Source: Pontiella desulfatans
GTDB taxonomy: Bacteria > Verrucomicrobiota > Kiritimatiellia > Kiritimatiellales > Pontiellaceae
DNA length: 64,000 nt
Assembly (NCBI RefSeq): GCF_900890425.1
Contig: NZ_CAAHFG010000001.1
Location: forward strand, 3,038,001 to 3,102,000
Reading direction: 5' to 3'
Shown: piece after piece, positions 26,811 to 35,496 of the stretch
Layout: each line of letters begins with the position of its first letter
Numbering within the stretch: the first letter of the stretch is position 1
Made by a program: the position numbers and the translations under genes
Notes under the pieces: model-generated
Told to the model about the DNA's origin: nothing
The model's input: only the letters and a program-made list of their open reading frames with translations
The model's database searches: none

Positions 26811-27679
26811 TTTACTTCTCCATTTTTACGCTTCATTGGCTCAAGGTATCCCAATGAAGTCAAAAACATATCCACATCTCCGATCGTTTCCCTAAAGAGC
26901 TCGGGGCTCATTTTATACCTGTAAAACCCGTGTTTCTGCCCTGCATACAAATGAAGCTCAGAGCGTACCCCCAGCGCCTTCATCCTGCGTTTATACGCCT
27001 CCGCCATTTCGACGGAGATATGCTTATCCTCGGTCCCGAAAATAACAACGGTCGGCGGGGTTGCCTGCGTCAGATTGTGCATCGGTGAGATTTTTTCCCA
27101 GTATGCTTTGACGCGCTCGTACCCATATCCCTTTGGGCTGTTGTCGTAGACCGGATTAAAGAGCACCAACGCGTTTGGGCAGTAACTAATGCTTTTATCG
27201 TCCGTCTCCTCTTCGAAACTCGTTGCCGTACCCGTTGACGCTGCGATATGCCCCCCCGCCGAACCCCCACCGGCAATCAGTTGATCCGGATCGATACCGA
27301 GTTGATCCGCATTTTGACGGACCCAGCGAATGGCCGATTTAGCGTCCTTCACACATTCAACCGGTGTGGTTTTATGTTTGTTTGCGAGCCGGTATTCTAC
27401 CGACATCGCAACGATGCCCCGCGACGCAAGATATTCGCACTGCCGATAAAACATGGCAGGGCTTCCGCCATTCCATCCACCTCCGTGAAAGAGAACCGCT
27501 ACGGACCGCTTATCGGTTTTCTGATGCCCTGCGGGATAAAAGATGTGCAACGCCAATTCGCCTTGCTCCGTTTTTTTATACACGATCTTTTCAGCGGGCC
27601 CCGGCTCTTGCGCCAACACAGAAAGCGCGCCCAAAAGGCCGAAGAATGAGAGGGTTTTCAGTAAAAATGTTTTATTCAT
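26807..27679 (-). CDS. Secreted alpha/beta hydrolase (acetyl-esterase type)
   Basis: A 290-residue esterase from ATG 27679, which follows CCAGGA. A signal peptide ends SVLAQ. It has the oxyanion motif HGGGW at 65-69 and the nucleophile elbow GGGS140AGG. The acid is in FGTEDKH and the His in GQKHGF, as in the BD-FAE/hormone-sensitive-lipase group. The likely role is removing acetyl or other ester groups from the polysaccharide. The frame is open further upstream to 27781, but those codons translate the palindromic repeat (GVPPLGG) and are not believed. It overlaps the next gene by ATGA. Confidence 0.85.
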   Translation of the reverse strand: MNKTFLLKTLSFFGLLGALSVLAQEPGPAEKIVYKKTEQGELALHIFYPAGHQKTDKRSVAVLFHGGGWNGGSPAMFYRQCEYLASRGIVAMSVEYRLANKHKTTPVECVKDAKSAIRWVRQNADQLGIDPDQLIAGGGSAGGHIAASTGTATSFEEETDDKSISYCPNALVLFNPVYDNSPKGYGYERVKAYWEKISPMHNLTQATPPTVVIFGTEDKHISVEMAEAYKRRMKALGVRSELHLYAGQKHGFYRYKMSPELFRETIGDVDMFLTSLGYLEPMKRKNGEVK

Positions 27680-27730
27680 AATCCTGGTGCTCCGTGCTTT
27701 ATTTTTTAAGGGTTTTAAGTCGGCTTTGCG

Positions 27731-27770
27731 GAACAACTTTGCGGAATAGCCGCCTAAAGGCGGAACACCG
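27731..27770. repeat. Palindromic repeat cluster (GCGGAACA / CCGCCTAAAGGCGG)
   Basis: Three short GCGGAA-type units precede a perfect CCGCCT-AA-AGGCGG palindrome at 27750-27763. Related copies are at 5544-5564 and 46198-46218, with a weaker one at 19948-19960. Confidence 0.65.
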
Positions 27771-27790
27771 TACCTTTTCAAAGACGGCTT

Positions 27791-29941
27791 CTACTGCCCC
27801 GCGGCCTCAAGGTCTTTGCGGGCCTGATCCTTCCATGACCCGCCATGTTTCTTTTTATAGTTCTGCAGGGCCTCGTATTCCGCCGGATCGATTTGGTCGT
27901 CGCGGTTTTGGTCGATAAACGGGAAGAGCCACTCTAATCCGGGTTTATCCCGGCTCCATGCGTCTGGCGAAGACCAGGTGTTTTTTGCCGATTTCCCGCC
28001 GGATTTCTCCGCTTTTGGGGTTCGTTTCGGCGGAGCCGGGTTTTCAACAGCTGGAGCCGATTTTGTGACGGAGGGTTTCGCCCCGGTCACCTGCGCTGCG
28101 TCATCTTTAAGCAGCCGGATCCGATCGAATGTCTGCTTCTGTTTAGGTACGGCGGAAACGAAGCGGATTATTTTAAGGCCGGGCTCCTCAAACCGAACCA
28201 CGCCCAGGGACACGTCTTTGAGGGTGGAGGAAGGCTCCAGGGTGCCAACGGTTGTCATCGGATAACCGGTGTCCGATTGCGCCGCATCATTCTTTACATC
28301 GTCCACCTGCACCGTACAGGATCCGCCCGCGGCAACCGTTGCGCCAAGGCGGTAGGTACCGGGCATCTGCACATCCAACACGAAATCGATGTAGCTCCCC
28401 TCGCCGGCACGCAGATCCGCACAAACCATCCGCCCGCCGGATGCGCTCGCATCCGATAGCGGATAATGAAAGTTTCCGCGAAGATTATAATCCGCCGAGG
28501 TCTGTGCGGGGATGGACTCTGCCTCAACCCAACCGTCGGCCGGGATTTCCGGATAGCTGAACGAGAGATGCTTTTCCAATTTTTCGATCACCAGCGCGTA
28601 TTCCGGATTGTCGGCGAGGTTCGTAAATTCATGCGGGTCGCTGGACAGTTTGTAGAGTTCCGTTTCGCCCGTAATCAGGCGGGTCATCCGGAAGTCATTA
28701 TCCAGCACCGACTCGAAAAAGATGCCATCCATCTGACTGGTCATCAGTGCGGGGCGGTCCCACTCGGCGTTCGGGTTTTTCAGGAGCGGAACCAAACTGT
28801 TTCCGTCCAGCGTCTGGGGCGGCTTCGGCAAGCCCAGCAGCTCAATCAGCGTCGGATAGATATCAAGCAGCGAAACCGACTTGCCGCACATCGCGCCCTT
28901 CGGAAGGCCGGGTCCGGCGATAATCAGGTTGCTGCGCGACGAATCGTACCACGGCTTGATTTTTGACCACGCGTTTTTTTCGCCGAGCATATAGCCGTGG
29001 TCGCTCCATAGCACCACATAGCCCGTTTCAGCGTAGGGGCTGGCATACCAAGCATCCAGCACGCGCCCGACCTGTTCATCGGCAAAGGTCACACTCGCAA
29101 GATAGGCGCGCACAAACTGTTTGTCGTAGCCTTTTTCGACCAGCATGTCGTGATAGCCCTTGCCAAACTTAGCCTCAAAACCGGCGAGCAGCTTGAAGCG
29201 TTCCGGCAAATCGTCCAGATCGTCGACGCGTCGTTCGGAGAGCTGCAGCGTTTCGAGCGGATATTGGTCAAAATATTCCTGCGGCACAATCCACGGCACA
29301 TGCGGACGGAAAATGCCGAGCGAAAGGAAAAGCGGGTCGGTATTCGACTGAATGGTTTGGATGCCCGCACTCGCCGCTTTGTAGTCGCCCATTTCAGAGG
29401 CGGGCATATCGGCGATATCCCAAATGGCGGAGGCGTTTAACTTAATCCCCACCTTCTTGAGTTTTTTCGGCGTTTTAAAGGGCGGAATATAGGTATCGAA
29501 CTCAGGCTCATCCCCCTTGTGAAAGTTTTTAGCGATACCGATGCTTTTCCAGCCGTTTTGCGAAAACAGTTTCGGAATCGTTACCGCGTCCGGGCCCGCA
29601 TAGAAGCGCCACCCGCCCCTATTATCATTTGACACATTGCCGGAACGGGCGGGCGCGATACCGGTAAAAACAGAAGGGCGTGAAGGTCCGCACGAAGGCG
29701 ATGCACAAATGGCGTTGCTGAAGGTAACCCCCTGTTCCGCGAGCCGTTTGATATGGGGCGAAATCACCTGCGGATGGCCCTGCAACACCTCGTTCCAATC
29801 GTTCCAGTCGTCCACATTAATGAACAACACGCTCGGGGAGCGTGACGCTCCACCCGCAGAGAAACAGCCCGTAGCAAGTATTAGATAAAGCACTCTGAGG
29901 ATCACACGCCGCCGGAAGTAAGGACAACACAACTTCTTCAT
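27791..29941 (-). CDS. Multidomain S1 sulfatase with CBM-like and EF-hand parts
   Basis: A 716-residue protein from ATG 29941. It is a sulfatase of the iduronate-2-sulfatase-like branch: FINVDDWNDWNEVLQGHP at 40-57, C84-G-P-S-R88, and LWSDHGYMLGEKNAW. After the sulfatase domain (about residue 480) comes a beta-sandwich of about 125 residues that resembles a CBM6-like module (GGRMVCADLRAGEGSYIDFV). A Pro/Lys-rich linker follows, then an EF-hand-like loop DQNRDDQIDPAE near the end. This suggests calcium-dependent stability or carbohydrate anchoring. The leader up to 29977 duplicates the one before the sulfatase at 19005. Confidence 0.9.
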   Translation of the reverse strand: MKKLCCPYFRRRVILRVLYLILATGCFSAGGASRSPSVLFINVDDWNDWNEVLQGHPQVISPHIKRLAEQGVTFSNAICASPSCGPSRPSVFTGIAPARSGNVSNDNRGGWRFYAGPDAVTIPKLFSQNGWKSIGIAKNFHKGDEPEFDTYIPPFKTPKKLKKVGIKLNASAIWDIADMPASEMGDYKAASAGIQTIQSNTDPLFLSLGIFRPHVPWIVPQEYFDQYPLETLQLSERRVDDLDDLPERFKLLAGFEAKFGKGYHDMLVEKGYDKQFVRAYLASVTFADEQVGRVLDAWYASPYAETGYVVLWSDHGYMLGEKNAWSKIKPWYDSSRSNLIIAGPGLPKGAMCGKSVSLLDIYPTLIELLGLPKPPQTLDGNSLVPLLKNPNAEWDRPALMTSQMDGIFFESVLDNDFRMTRLITGETELYKLSSDPHEFTNLADNPEYALVIEKLEKHLSFSYPEIPADGWVEAESIPAQTSADYNLRGNFHYPLSDASASGGRMVCADLRAGEGSYIDFVLDVQMPGTYRLGATVAAGGSCTVQVDDVKNDAAQSDTGYPMTTVGTLEPSSTLKDVSLGVVRFEEPGLKIIRFVSAVPKQKQTFDRIRLLKDDAAQVTGAKPSVTKSAPAVENPAPPKRTPKAEKSGGKSAKNTWSSPDAWSRDKPGLEWLFPFIDQNRDDQIDPAEYEALQNYKKKHGGSWKDQARKDLEAAGQ

Positions 29942-29979
29942 AATTTCAGTGTTCCTGCCAGTTCCTTGTACGTTCATAA

Positions 29980-31278
29980 CTATGCCCCATGGGAACCGGA
30001 AACTTCTCTGGATTCGCCCGCCAGAATCGCATCGTATCTTTTGAGCAAGGCTTTCAGTTCGTCGAGCGGAACCGCGCCCGGCGTGGTCTGCTTCTCAACC
30101 GCCAGCGCCGCGGCGGCGCCTGCCGCCTGCCCCATGGCCATGCAGGACGCCTGAACACGTAACGCGGAGTTGGCCAAACGATCACTCGATACGCATCGAC
30201 CCGCCACCATGATATTCTTACGGCCTTTCGGGATCAATGCGCCCAACGGAATCGTCGGCACAATGCCCTGCTTCAATTTTTTACCCACCAATTCACCACG
30301 GGTATGGAGGTCGATGGGGTAAAAGGAGTTACAGATGGAGTCCTTATACATTTTCCCGGAAACGAAGTCCGCCTCGGTGATGAAGGCCTCGCCCATAATG
30401 CGATAATTCTCGCGGAACGAGGTTTCGGGCTGCATGTGCTGAAGTTGCCGATCCTTGTGCGTTTTTAGAGTTTTGCGCAACCGCTCGAGAACTGCTTTTC
30501 TGCCGGTGAGGTTGGCCGCCGTCACCGTGCGGGAGTTGCTCGAATCGGCTCCATGGACATACAGGCGCTGACACTGTGCCCGACCTGGGTTGAGATGTTT
30601 CCCGATCATAAACAAAAAAGAACCAGGTTGAACTTCCGCTTCGCGCAGCCGTTCTCCACCAATCAGACCGACCGTTTCCGCCCCGCCGCTACAGTCGATG
30701 ATCTGCTTACAAGTTACCGTACGCTCGGTTCCGAATCCGGCACAGTTGACCCTCCAGCCGCCTGCGGTCTCCGTCACCTGAGTGGGGAATTCGTAGTAGG
30801 CGATCTCCACGCCCGCCTGTTCACACTTTTCCTCCGCCAGAAGGGCGTAGACAAATTGATTAACCTCAACCTGATTTTTCCAGTGCGGTTTCAGATACAC
30901 CGAAAAGTCGGGCAGGTGCCCGCCATCCAGTTCAACGCTCTCTTTCACCAATTCCCAACCGATGCCTGCGATAATCTGTTTGCCCCAGGCATTAAAAATC
31001 CCCGGCCAGGCCACTCCACCGGTAGTCGTGGTTCCGCCCAGCTGGGCTCCGCGTTCCACAACCAGCGTCTTTGCGCCTGCCCGGGCCGCCTGGATTGCGG
31101 CGATGGTTCCAGCGGTTCCGCCCCCGACCACCAGCACATCGACGTTGTTTTCGACGGCCCCGTCGGCTTGATGCTGCTCAACAGGCTTCAATCCGTCCGG
31201 CATCGCCTTTGTCGAGGCTGCCAGCGCGAGACCCGTAACGGAATATCTTAAGCAATTACGTCTTTTAATCTTTCCCAT
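29980..31278 (-). CDS. FAD-dependent oxidoreductase (FAD_oxidored family), exported, paralog 2
   Basis: A 432-residue paralog of the protein at 5615. ATG 31278 has a strong AAGGAGAG site. The leader has KIKRRNCLRYSVTGLALAAS (twin-arginine-like), then DVLVVGGGTAG, VVERGAQLGGTTTTGGVAWPG, and AGRCVSSDRLANSALRVQ near the C-terminus. The shared residues CSGGAE/CTGGAE may mark the substrate side. It ends eight residues later than paralog 1 (VSGSHGA). It is followed after 38 bp by a sulfatase, the same order as at 6889-4145. Confidence 0.88.
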   Translation of the reverse strand: MGKIKRRNCLRYSVTGLALAASTKAMPDGLKPVEQHQADGAVENNVDVLVVGGGTAGTIAAIQAARAGAKTLVVERGAQLGGTTTTGGVAWPGIFNAWGKQIIAGIGWELVKESVELDGGHLPDFSVYLKPHWKNQVEVNQFVYALLAEEKCEQAGVEIAYYEFPTQVTETAGGWRVNCAGFGTERTVTCKQIIDCSGGAETVGLIGGERLREAEVQPGSFLFMIGKHLNPGRAQCQRLYVHGADSSNSRTVTAANLTGRKAVLERLRKTLKTHKDRQLQHMQPETSFRENYRIMGEAFITEADFVSGKMYKDSICNSFYPIDLHTRGELVGKKLKQGIVPTIPLGALIPKGRKNIMVAGRCVSSDRLANSALRVQASCMAMGQAAGAAAALAVEKQTTPGAVPLDELKALLKRYDAILAGESREVSGSHGA

Positions 31279-31317
31279 CTTTCTCTCCTTTATTTAAACG
31301 GCTTCGGTCTGAAGTAT

Positions 31318-31387
31318 TCATAACCTTCTGTTCTTGTCAGCGGTTTGTTTTTCAACGCGCTTCATCAGTCGGATCGGCTCCATGAGC
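31318..31387 (-). pseudogene. Remnant of a GH106-like gene 3' end
   Basis: A short minus-strand frame reads EPIRLMKRVE, then KQTADKNRRL and TGA. It matches the last residues (GPVRLMKRVELP) of the GH106-like protein ending at 32617, and at base level CAACGCGCTTCATCAG is shared. The gene at 31398 is thus flanked on both sides by GH106-end sequence, a sign of duplication and deletion. Confidence 0.5.
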
Positions 31388-31397
31388 CAGTTTCAAA

Positions 31398-32615
31398 TCA
31401 GTGCAAGGTCCTGTTTTCCCTGGCGCACTTTTCCTGAAAGGCCGTGAGCGTTTCGGCCATTTGCTCGTTCAGGCTCTGTTTTTCCAGGTACCAGTAGGCC
31501 CTACGAGCAATAAAGAAGTTTTCGTTTTCCAGAAATCGTGACACTTCCATGAGTAATGGCTCGGAAACATGTTGATGTTTCTCAATCAGGTTGAGGAAAA
31601 GATGAAGCTCATAGTAGGTGTCTGTTTCCGTCAAGCCCTCGCTAAACTTGTCAAGCTGGGCACCGGAAATCGTCAGCTCCGCCCCCAGGAGTCCCAGCAG
31701 ATAGATCCGCGTTTCCCCGTCGCTTTGCTTGAACAGCCTGGCAAGTTTTTCATAAAACGCATCCGAGTCCGGCAGAGCTGACCTCAGATATGCCAGCCCT
31801 GCATCGATGTGGACCTGATCCCCGCCGCTCATCACGTCAATCACCTGCGACACGAATGACGGAGCGAACAACTGATGCCGTTGAAGGTGCTCGAGGGCAA
31901 AGAGAATGAAACGCGGATCGTCGCGGGCAAGAAAGCTCTCAAGAAGTTCCGCACTGCAGTTTTGGTGTGTCAGTTCCATGGCGGCCTCGCCAACGCCGCC
32001 ATTTGCCCAGTGCCAGAGATGGTAGCTGCTGAGTGCGGCGCCCTCGACCACGGCTTCCCGCAAAGTAAGCGGCGTCGCCCCCGACATGCCATCCACCCTG
32101 CTTTTGTCACGGTAGCCGGTCAGCTCGGATATCCGCTGTGTGCGCAATACGGAAGATCGATCACGCAGGATCCGATGAAGTTTCGCATGATCTTCCTCCG
32201 TGAAGGCCGCCCATGCCTGATCCCGCTCTGATGGGATTCCACCCGGCAATCCAGTCCATGCCATTTTCTTCGTCGCTGCATTTCTGTCCGGTACCAGGGC
32301 CTTTTCCAACACCGACCCATCGGCGACAAAATAGCCCCGAAAGCCCCCCAGTGCGTCCCAGTCCATCATAACCCTGACGACCTTGCAGAGGCCGTCTAAA
32401 CAGACAACAGAATCCACTTCCATGGAATATCCCACGGGGTACCCGCGCTCATCCAAGGCCTGGGAAAGGCTGTGCGGCCGCGGTTTATTCGCATCAATCC
32501 CCGGGTGTTTCACGACAATACGGTGAGGAACAACACGGTACGCCTGATCGGATTCTACATGGCCCAATGCGGCCATGCTCATCGCGAACATCAAAATTGG
32601 AGTAAACTTCATCAT
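31398..32615 (-). CDS. Exported protein with FMN-binding-like segment and HEAT-like repeats
   Basis: A 405-residue protein from ATG 32615, which lies 1 bp past the GH106 stop. The N-terminus is a signal peptide (PILMFAMSMAALGHVES). Near residue 180 VDGMSGATPLTLREAVVEGA resembles the S-G-A-T motif where flavin attaches in RnfG/NqrC-type FMN domains, followed by SSYHLWHWANG. The C-terminal half is alpha-helical with HEAT-like pairs (DDPRFILFALEHLQRHQLFA and so on). Family members of this layout are known in Bacteroidetes and PVC bacteria without a defined role. A redox partner for the neighbouring oxidoreductase is conceivable but unproven. Confidence 0.65.
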   Translation of the reverse strand: MMKFTPILMFAMSMAALGHVESDQAYRVVPHRIVVKHPGIDANKPRPHSLSQALDERGYPVGYSMEVDSVVCLDGLCKVVRVMMDWDALGGFRGYFVADGSVLEKALVPDRNAATKKMAWTGLPGGIPSERDQAWAAFTEEDHAKLHRILRDRSSVLRTQRISELTGYRDKSRVDGMSGATPLTLREAVVEGAALSSYHLWHWANGGVGEAAMELTHQNCSAELLESFLARDDPRFILFALEHLQRHQLFAPSFVSQVIDVMSGGDQVHIDAGLAYLRSALPDSDAFYEKLARLFKQSDGETRIYLLGLLGAELTISGAQLDKFSEGLTETDTYYELHLFLNLIEKHQHVSEPLLMEVSRFLENENFFIARRAYWYLEKQSLNEQMAETLTAFQEKCARENRTLH

Positions 32616-32616
32616 G

Positions 32617-35496
32617 TCACGGCAACTCAACGCGCTTCATCAGGCGGACCGGACCCAGGAGCCCGGAGGGCACCAATTCGCCGCCTTTATCGTAATGGTT
32701 CCACGGTGCAAAGGTGTGGCGGTGACCTTCAGGAATGGCCGTGCCGTTGAGAACCCAGTCGGGGAACCGTTCGTACGCTTCATTTTTCCATTTGCTGCGC
32801 TTGCCGGTTTCCGGCAAAGCCGCGTCACCGATCAGTCGGTTGACCCACAGATTGGTCACCCGGATTTCCAGTTCGTTTTTACCTTTCCTGAGCGCGCCGG
32901 AAAGACTTACGCGAAACGGCGGCTTCCAGAGCACACCCAGATCTTTGCCGTTCACCAAAACGCGTGCCATAATCTGCACGTCGCCGAGATCGAGAACCAG
33001 CTCCGCGTCCGGATCGGAAACCGCAACCGTTTTGCGATATGACGCCGTGCCGGAAAAATGTTTAATTTTCTCGTTCGAATGTTCGTTCCACGCAATCAAC
33101 TCGCGAAACGGTTGCGGCTCTTTGGGCCCGAAAGTCGGATCAAATGTAACGGTCCAGTCGCCTGTAATTTTCCCGGCTTCCTTATACTCGATTTTCGGAG
33201 ATACTTTTTCGGTTTGATTAGTCGGTTTACGGAACACCACAAAAATTGAATCAGCGGGATCGAACTCCAGATCGACCTGCGTGCGGCCATCCTTGGTTCT
33301 ACGCCAGTTCGGAGCCGGCATGGTTTCGCCCGTTTCGGGGTTCCACAGTTCCGGCAATCTACCCGCAATACGGAACGTCACTTTTTCGTCGCGTGAATCG
33401 TAGGTCTGGTTGGATACGAAATAGAAATCGGCATCGCCAACTTTATGATGCGCATACTGCATTTTATCCGCCATTTCACAGTCGGGCGTAATCGCTTTAA
33501 TGCCGGCGTCGAGATCGGAGAGCGGACGGATCTTTCCGGAATCCCAGTATTTTTTCAGCAGCGCATTCAACGCCGCATCATTCTTTTCGGCATCCTTCAA
33601 ACGCGGGGTGCGGATCGGTCGATCGCAATAGACGGATGCGCCTTCTTCGACGAGCGCACCGAGTTTTTTCGCGGTATCGGGCGTCATCAATACCGTCCGC
33701 TTCATCACCAGCATTTCATAGACGTTCGGTAATGTTTTGCCTTTATAAGTGACGCGCACGTTGCCGTTTTTATCGACGAAGAGTCGGTCAAGCGTTCCGA
33801 TATCCGCCATGTTGAATTTATGGCCTGGAAGCCACGGCTCAGACAGTTCCTTTTCTTTATAGAAGCAGTTGAACCCGCGTTCGTCCCCATACAGATAGAG
33901 AAAGTCGCTCACGTATTCGCCTTGCTGGAAGATCGACTGACAGCGCGCAATGTACTCTTTCCAGACTTTGGAACCGTAGAACCAGGTATTGTTGCGGGCA
34001 CCCTGAAAGCCGAACTGCCCCATCGTCATCCCCGGCTTCACCTCATCCGGGAACGGGTTATGCGCCGCCGAATGGAAAATAAGCCGGTTAATCCCACGCG
34101 CGAAGGCGCGGTCGCCCCGGATCTTCATCACATACGGGTGCATTTTCCAGTCGCCTTTCATCCGCGTATAGGCTTCGGCCCCGACCACCTTCCTGCCCGT
34201 TAAATGCGCGGCGGACGACATCATCTGCGCCGTCCATTGGAACCCGAGTGCATCCGCCCACGGATCGTGCGCCTTGTTCTGCCAGAATTCCGTTACCGGA
34301 ATATCGGCGAGTTGTGCGACGCGCGAAGCTTCAAACGGCCCCCAACCGTAGGATTCAAGCTCCATCTTGAGTCCGTTCTGGTGGCATTTTTCGGTGAAAT
34401 AAAGGAAGTAGTTTTCGTACACCAAATCCGCCGCCGTCCGGCGCAAATCCCACAACACGCGCTCGCTGGTTTCGGTGCTTTCCAGAATCCGGCCCGTCAC
34501 GCAAACCAGATGCGGAATGAGGTCGTAGCCCGCCCGCTTTTTAAACTCCAGGTCAAACCCGTCAGTCCAGTTCTGATGCCCTACCTCGTAGCTATCAATC
34601 AGAAAGGTGCTGAACGCCCTGTGTCCTTTTCCGTAGGCGACGATTTTATCGAGAAACTTTTCCCAATATACATCCGCGACTGCGCGGCTCATCTTATCGA
34701 TTTCCAGCCCATTCGCGCCGTCGGATGCCGGACGATTCATTTCACCGGTCGTGGTGCTTCCAAAGCGGATCACGGTCCACTCTCCCGACTTCGGGCTCCA
34801 GTTCAGCTTGCCGGATGCATCCATCTTTCCCGAAAGGTCCAGCACCTCTTCGAGCGCGATAACCCCATCAGCCGGAGCTTTATCAAAGGAAGGCGGAAAG
34901 TTGCGGTCGCTCATTTTTTTCTCGCCGGTCCGCTCTTTTGCCAGATGTCCGTCGAGCGCTTTTTCAAACCAGTGCGCTAACCGGTAATCGGCATCGTCCG
35001 GGGTCGGAAAGGCGAGCACCGCAATATCGCGGTAAAAGTCGTGCAAGGCCTTCGGTTGCTCGAGCCGGATTCCGTTTTGTCCGGCCTTGATTTTCTTTTC
35101 AGACCAGACCAGTTTTTTCATCGACTGCTCCGGCGTAACCCATGCCGCCCCGGTGCTCGACCAGCCGGAATGGTTTTTGATGGAAACATCGAGTCCGAGC
35201 CGACTCGCTTCCGCCAGCATATATTCAACGGCGGAATGAAATTCCTTCGAGTCAAAATAGACGCCGCCGTGCGGGGTGTGCCAATTGATTTCGAAAAGCG
35301 AAAGTCCGCCGATTCCATTGGCAGCAAACGCCTCCAGATCTTTGGTGATGGCCGGCTCGGAAATATTTCCATTCATAAAATGGTAAAAGGTATACGGCCT
35401 CGCCGATTCCGGCGGACTCCTGAATGATCCTTCGACCTCACCGCGCGCACCCGCAGCAAGCAGGCAAGCCATACTGATAAATAGACTTTTTTTCAT
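32617..35496 (-). CDS. GH106-like alpha-L-rhamnosidase whose start codon was rebuilt by an IS
   Basis: About 959 residues, predicted to cleave alpha-L-rhamnosides outside the cytoplasm. The N-terminus is a signal peptide (MKKSLFISMACLLAAGARG). The hallmark GH106 start SFRSPPESARPYTFYHFMNG and DLEAFAANGIGG follow, then IKNHSGWSSTGAAWVTPEQS, a long barrel, and a C-terminal beta-sandwich (VLVNGKDLGVLWKPPF, TNLWVNRLIGD). The IS4 element at 35495-36952 lies directly upstream. The A and T of the start codon are IS bases and the G is target-duplication sequence, so the reading frame is intact. The original leader is now beyond the IS at 36963. Only a weak GGGA lies upstream of the new ATG, and another in-frame ATG is at 35502. 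Confidence 0.88.
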   Translation of the reverse strand: MKKSLFISMACLLAAGARGEVEGSFRSPPESARPYTFYHFMNGNISEPAITKDLEAFAANGIGGLSLFEINWHTPHGGVYFDSKEFHSAVEYMLAEASRLGLDVSIKNHSGWSSTGAAWVTPEQSMKKLVWSEKKIKAGQNGIRLEQPKALHDFYRDIAVLAFPTPDDADYRLAHWFEKALDGHLAKERTGEKKMSDRNFPPSFDKAPADGVIALEEVLDLSGKMDASGKLNWSPKSGEWTVIRFGSTTTGEMNRPASDGANGLEIDKMSRAVADVYWEKFLDKIVAYGKGHRAFSTFLIDSYEVGHQNWTDGFDLEFKKRAGYDLIPHLVCVTGRILESTETSERVLWDLRRTAADLVYENYFLYFTEKCHQNGLKMELESYGWGPFEASRVAQLADIPVTEFWQNKAHDPWADALGFQWTAQMMSSAAHLTGRKVVGAEAYTRMKGDWKMHPYVMKIRGDRAFARGINRLIFHSAAHNPFPDEVKPGMTMGQFGFQGARNNTWFYGSKVWKEYIARCQSIFQQGEYVSDFLYLYGDERGFNCFYKEKELSEPWLPGHKFNMADIGTLDRLFVDKNGNVRVTYKGKTLPNVYEMLVMKRTVLMTPDTAKKLGALVEEGASVYCDRPIRTPRLKDAEKNDAALNALLKKYWDSGKIRPLSDLDAGIKAITPDCEMADKMQYAHHKVGDADFYFVSNQTYDSRDEKVTFRIAGRLPELWNPETGETMPAPNWRRTKDGRTQVDLEFDPADSIFVVFRKPTNQTEKVSPKIEYKEAGKITGDWTVTFDPTFGPKEPQPFRELIAWNEHSNEKIKHFSGTASYRKTVAVSDPDAELVLDLGDVQIMARVLVNGKDLGVLWKPPFRVSLSGALRKGKNELEIRVTNLWVNRLIGDAALPETGKRSKWKNEAYERFPDWVLNGTAIPEGHRHTFAPWNHYDKGGELVPSGLLGPVRLMKRVELP
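35484..35494. repeat. Target-site duplication, left (GACTTTTTTTC)
   Basis: An 11-bp direct repeat identical to 36953-36963, on the two sides of the IS. The length is in the range of IS4-family target duplications. Confidence 0.85.

Noticed and set aside
27680-27781. N-terminal extension of the esterase (GVPPLGG...)
   Set aside because: Those codons come from the palindromic repeat; the ATG at 27679 starts a proper signal peptide and has a ribosome site.
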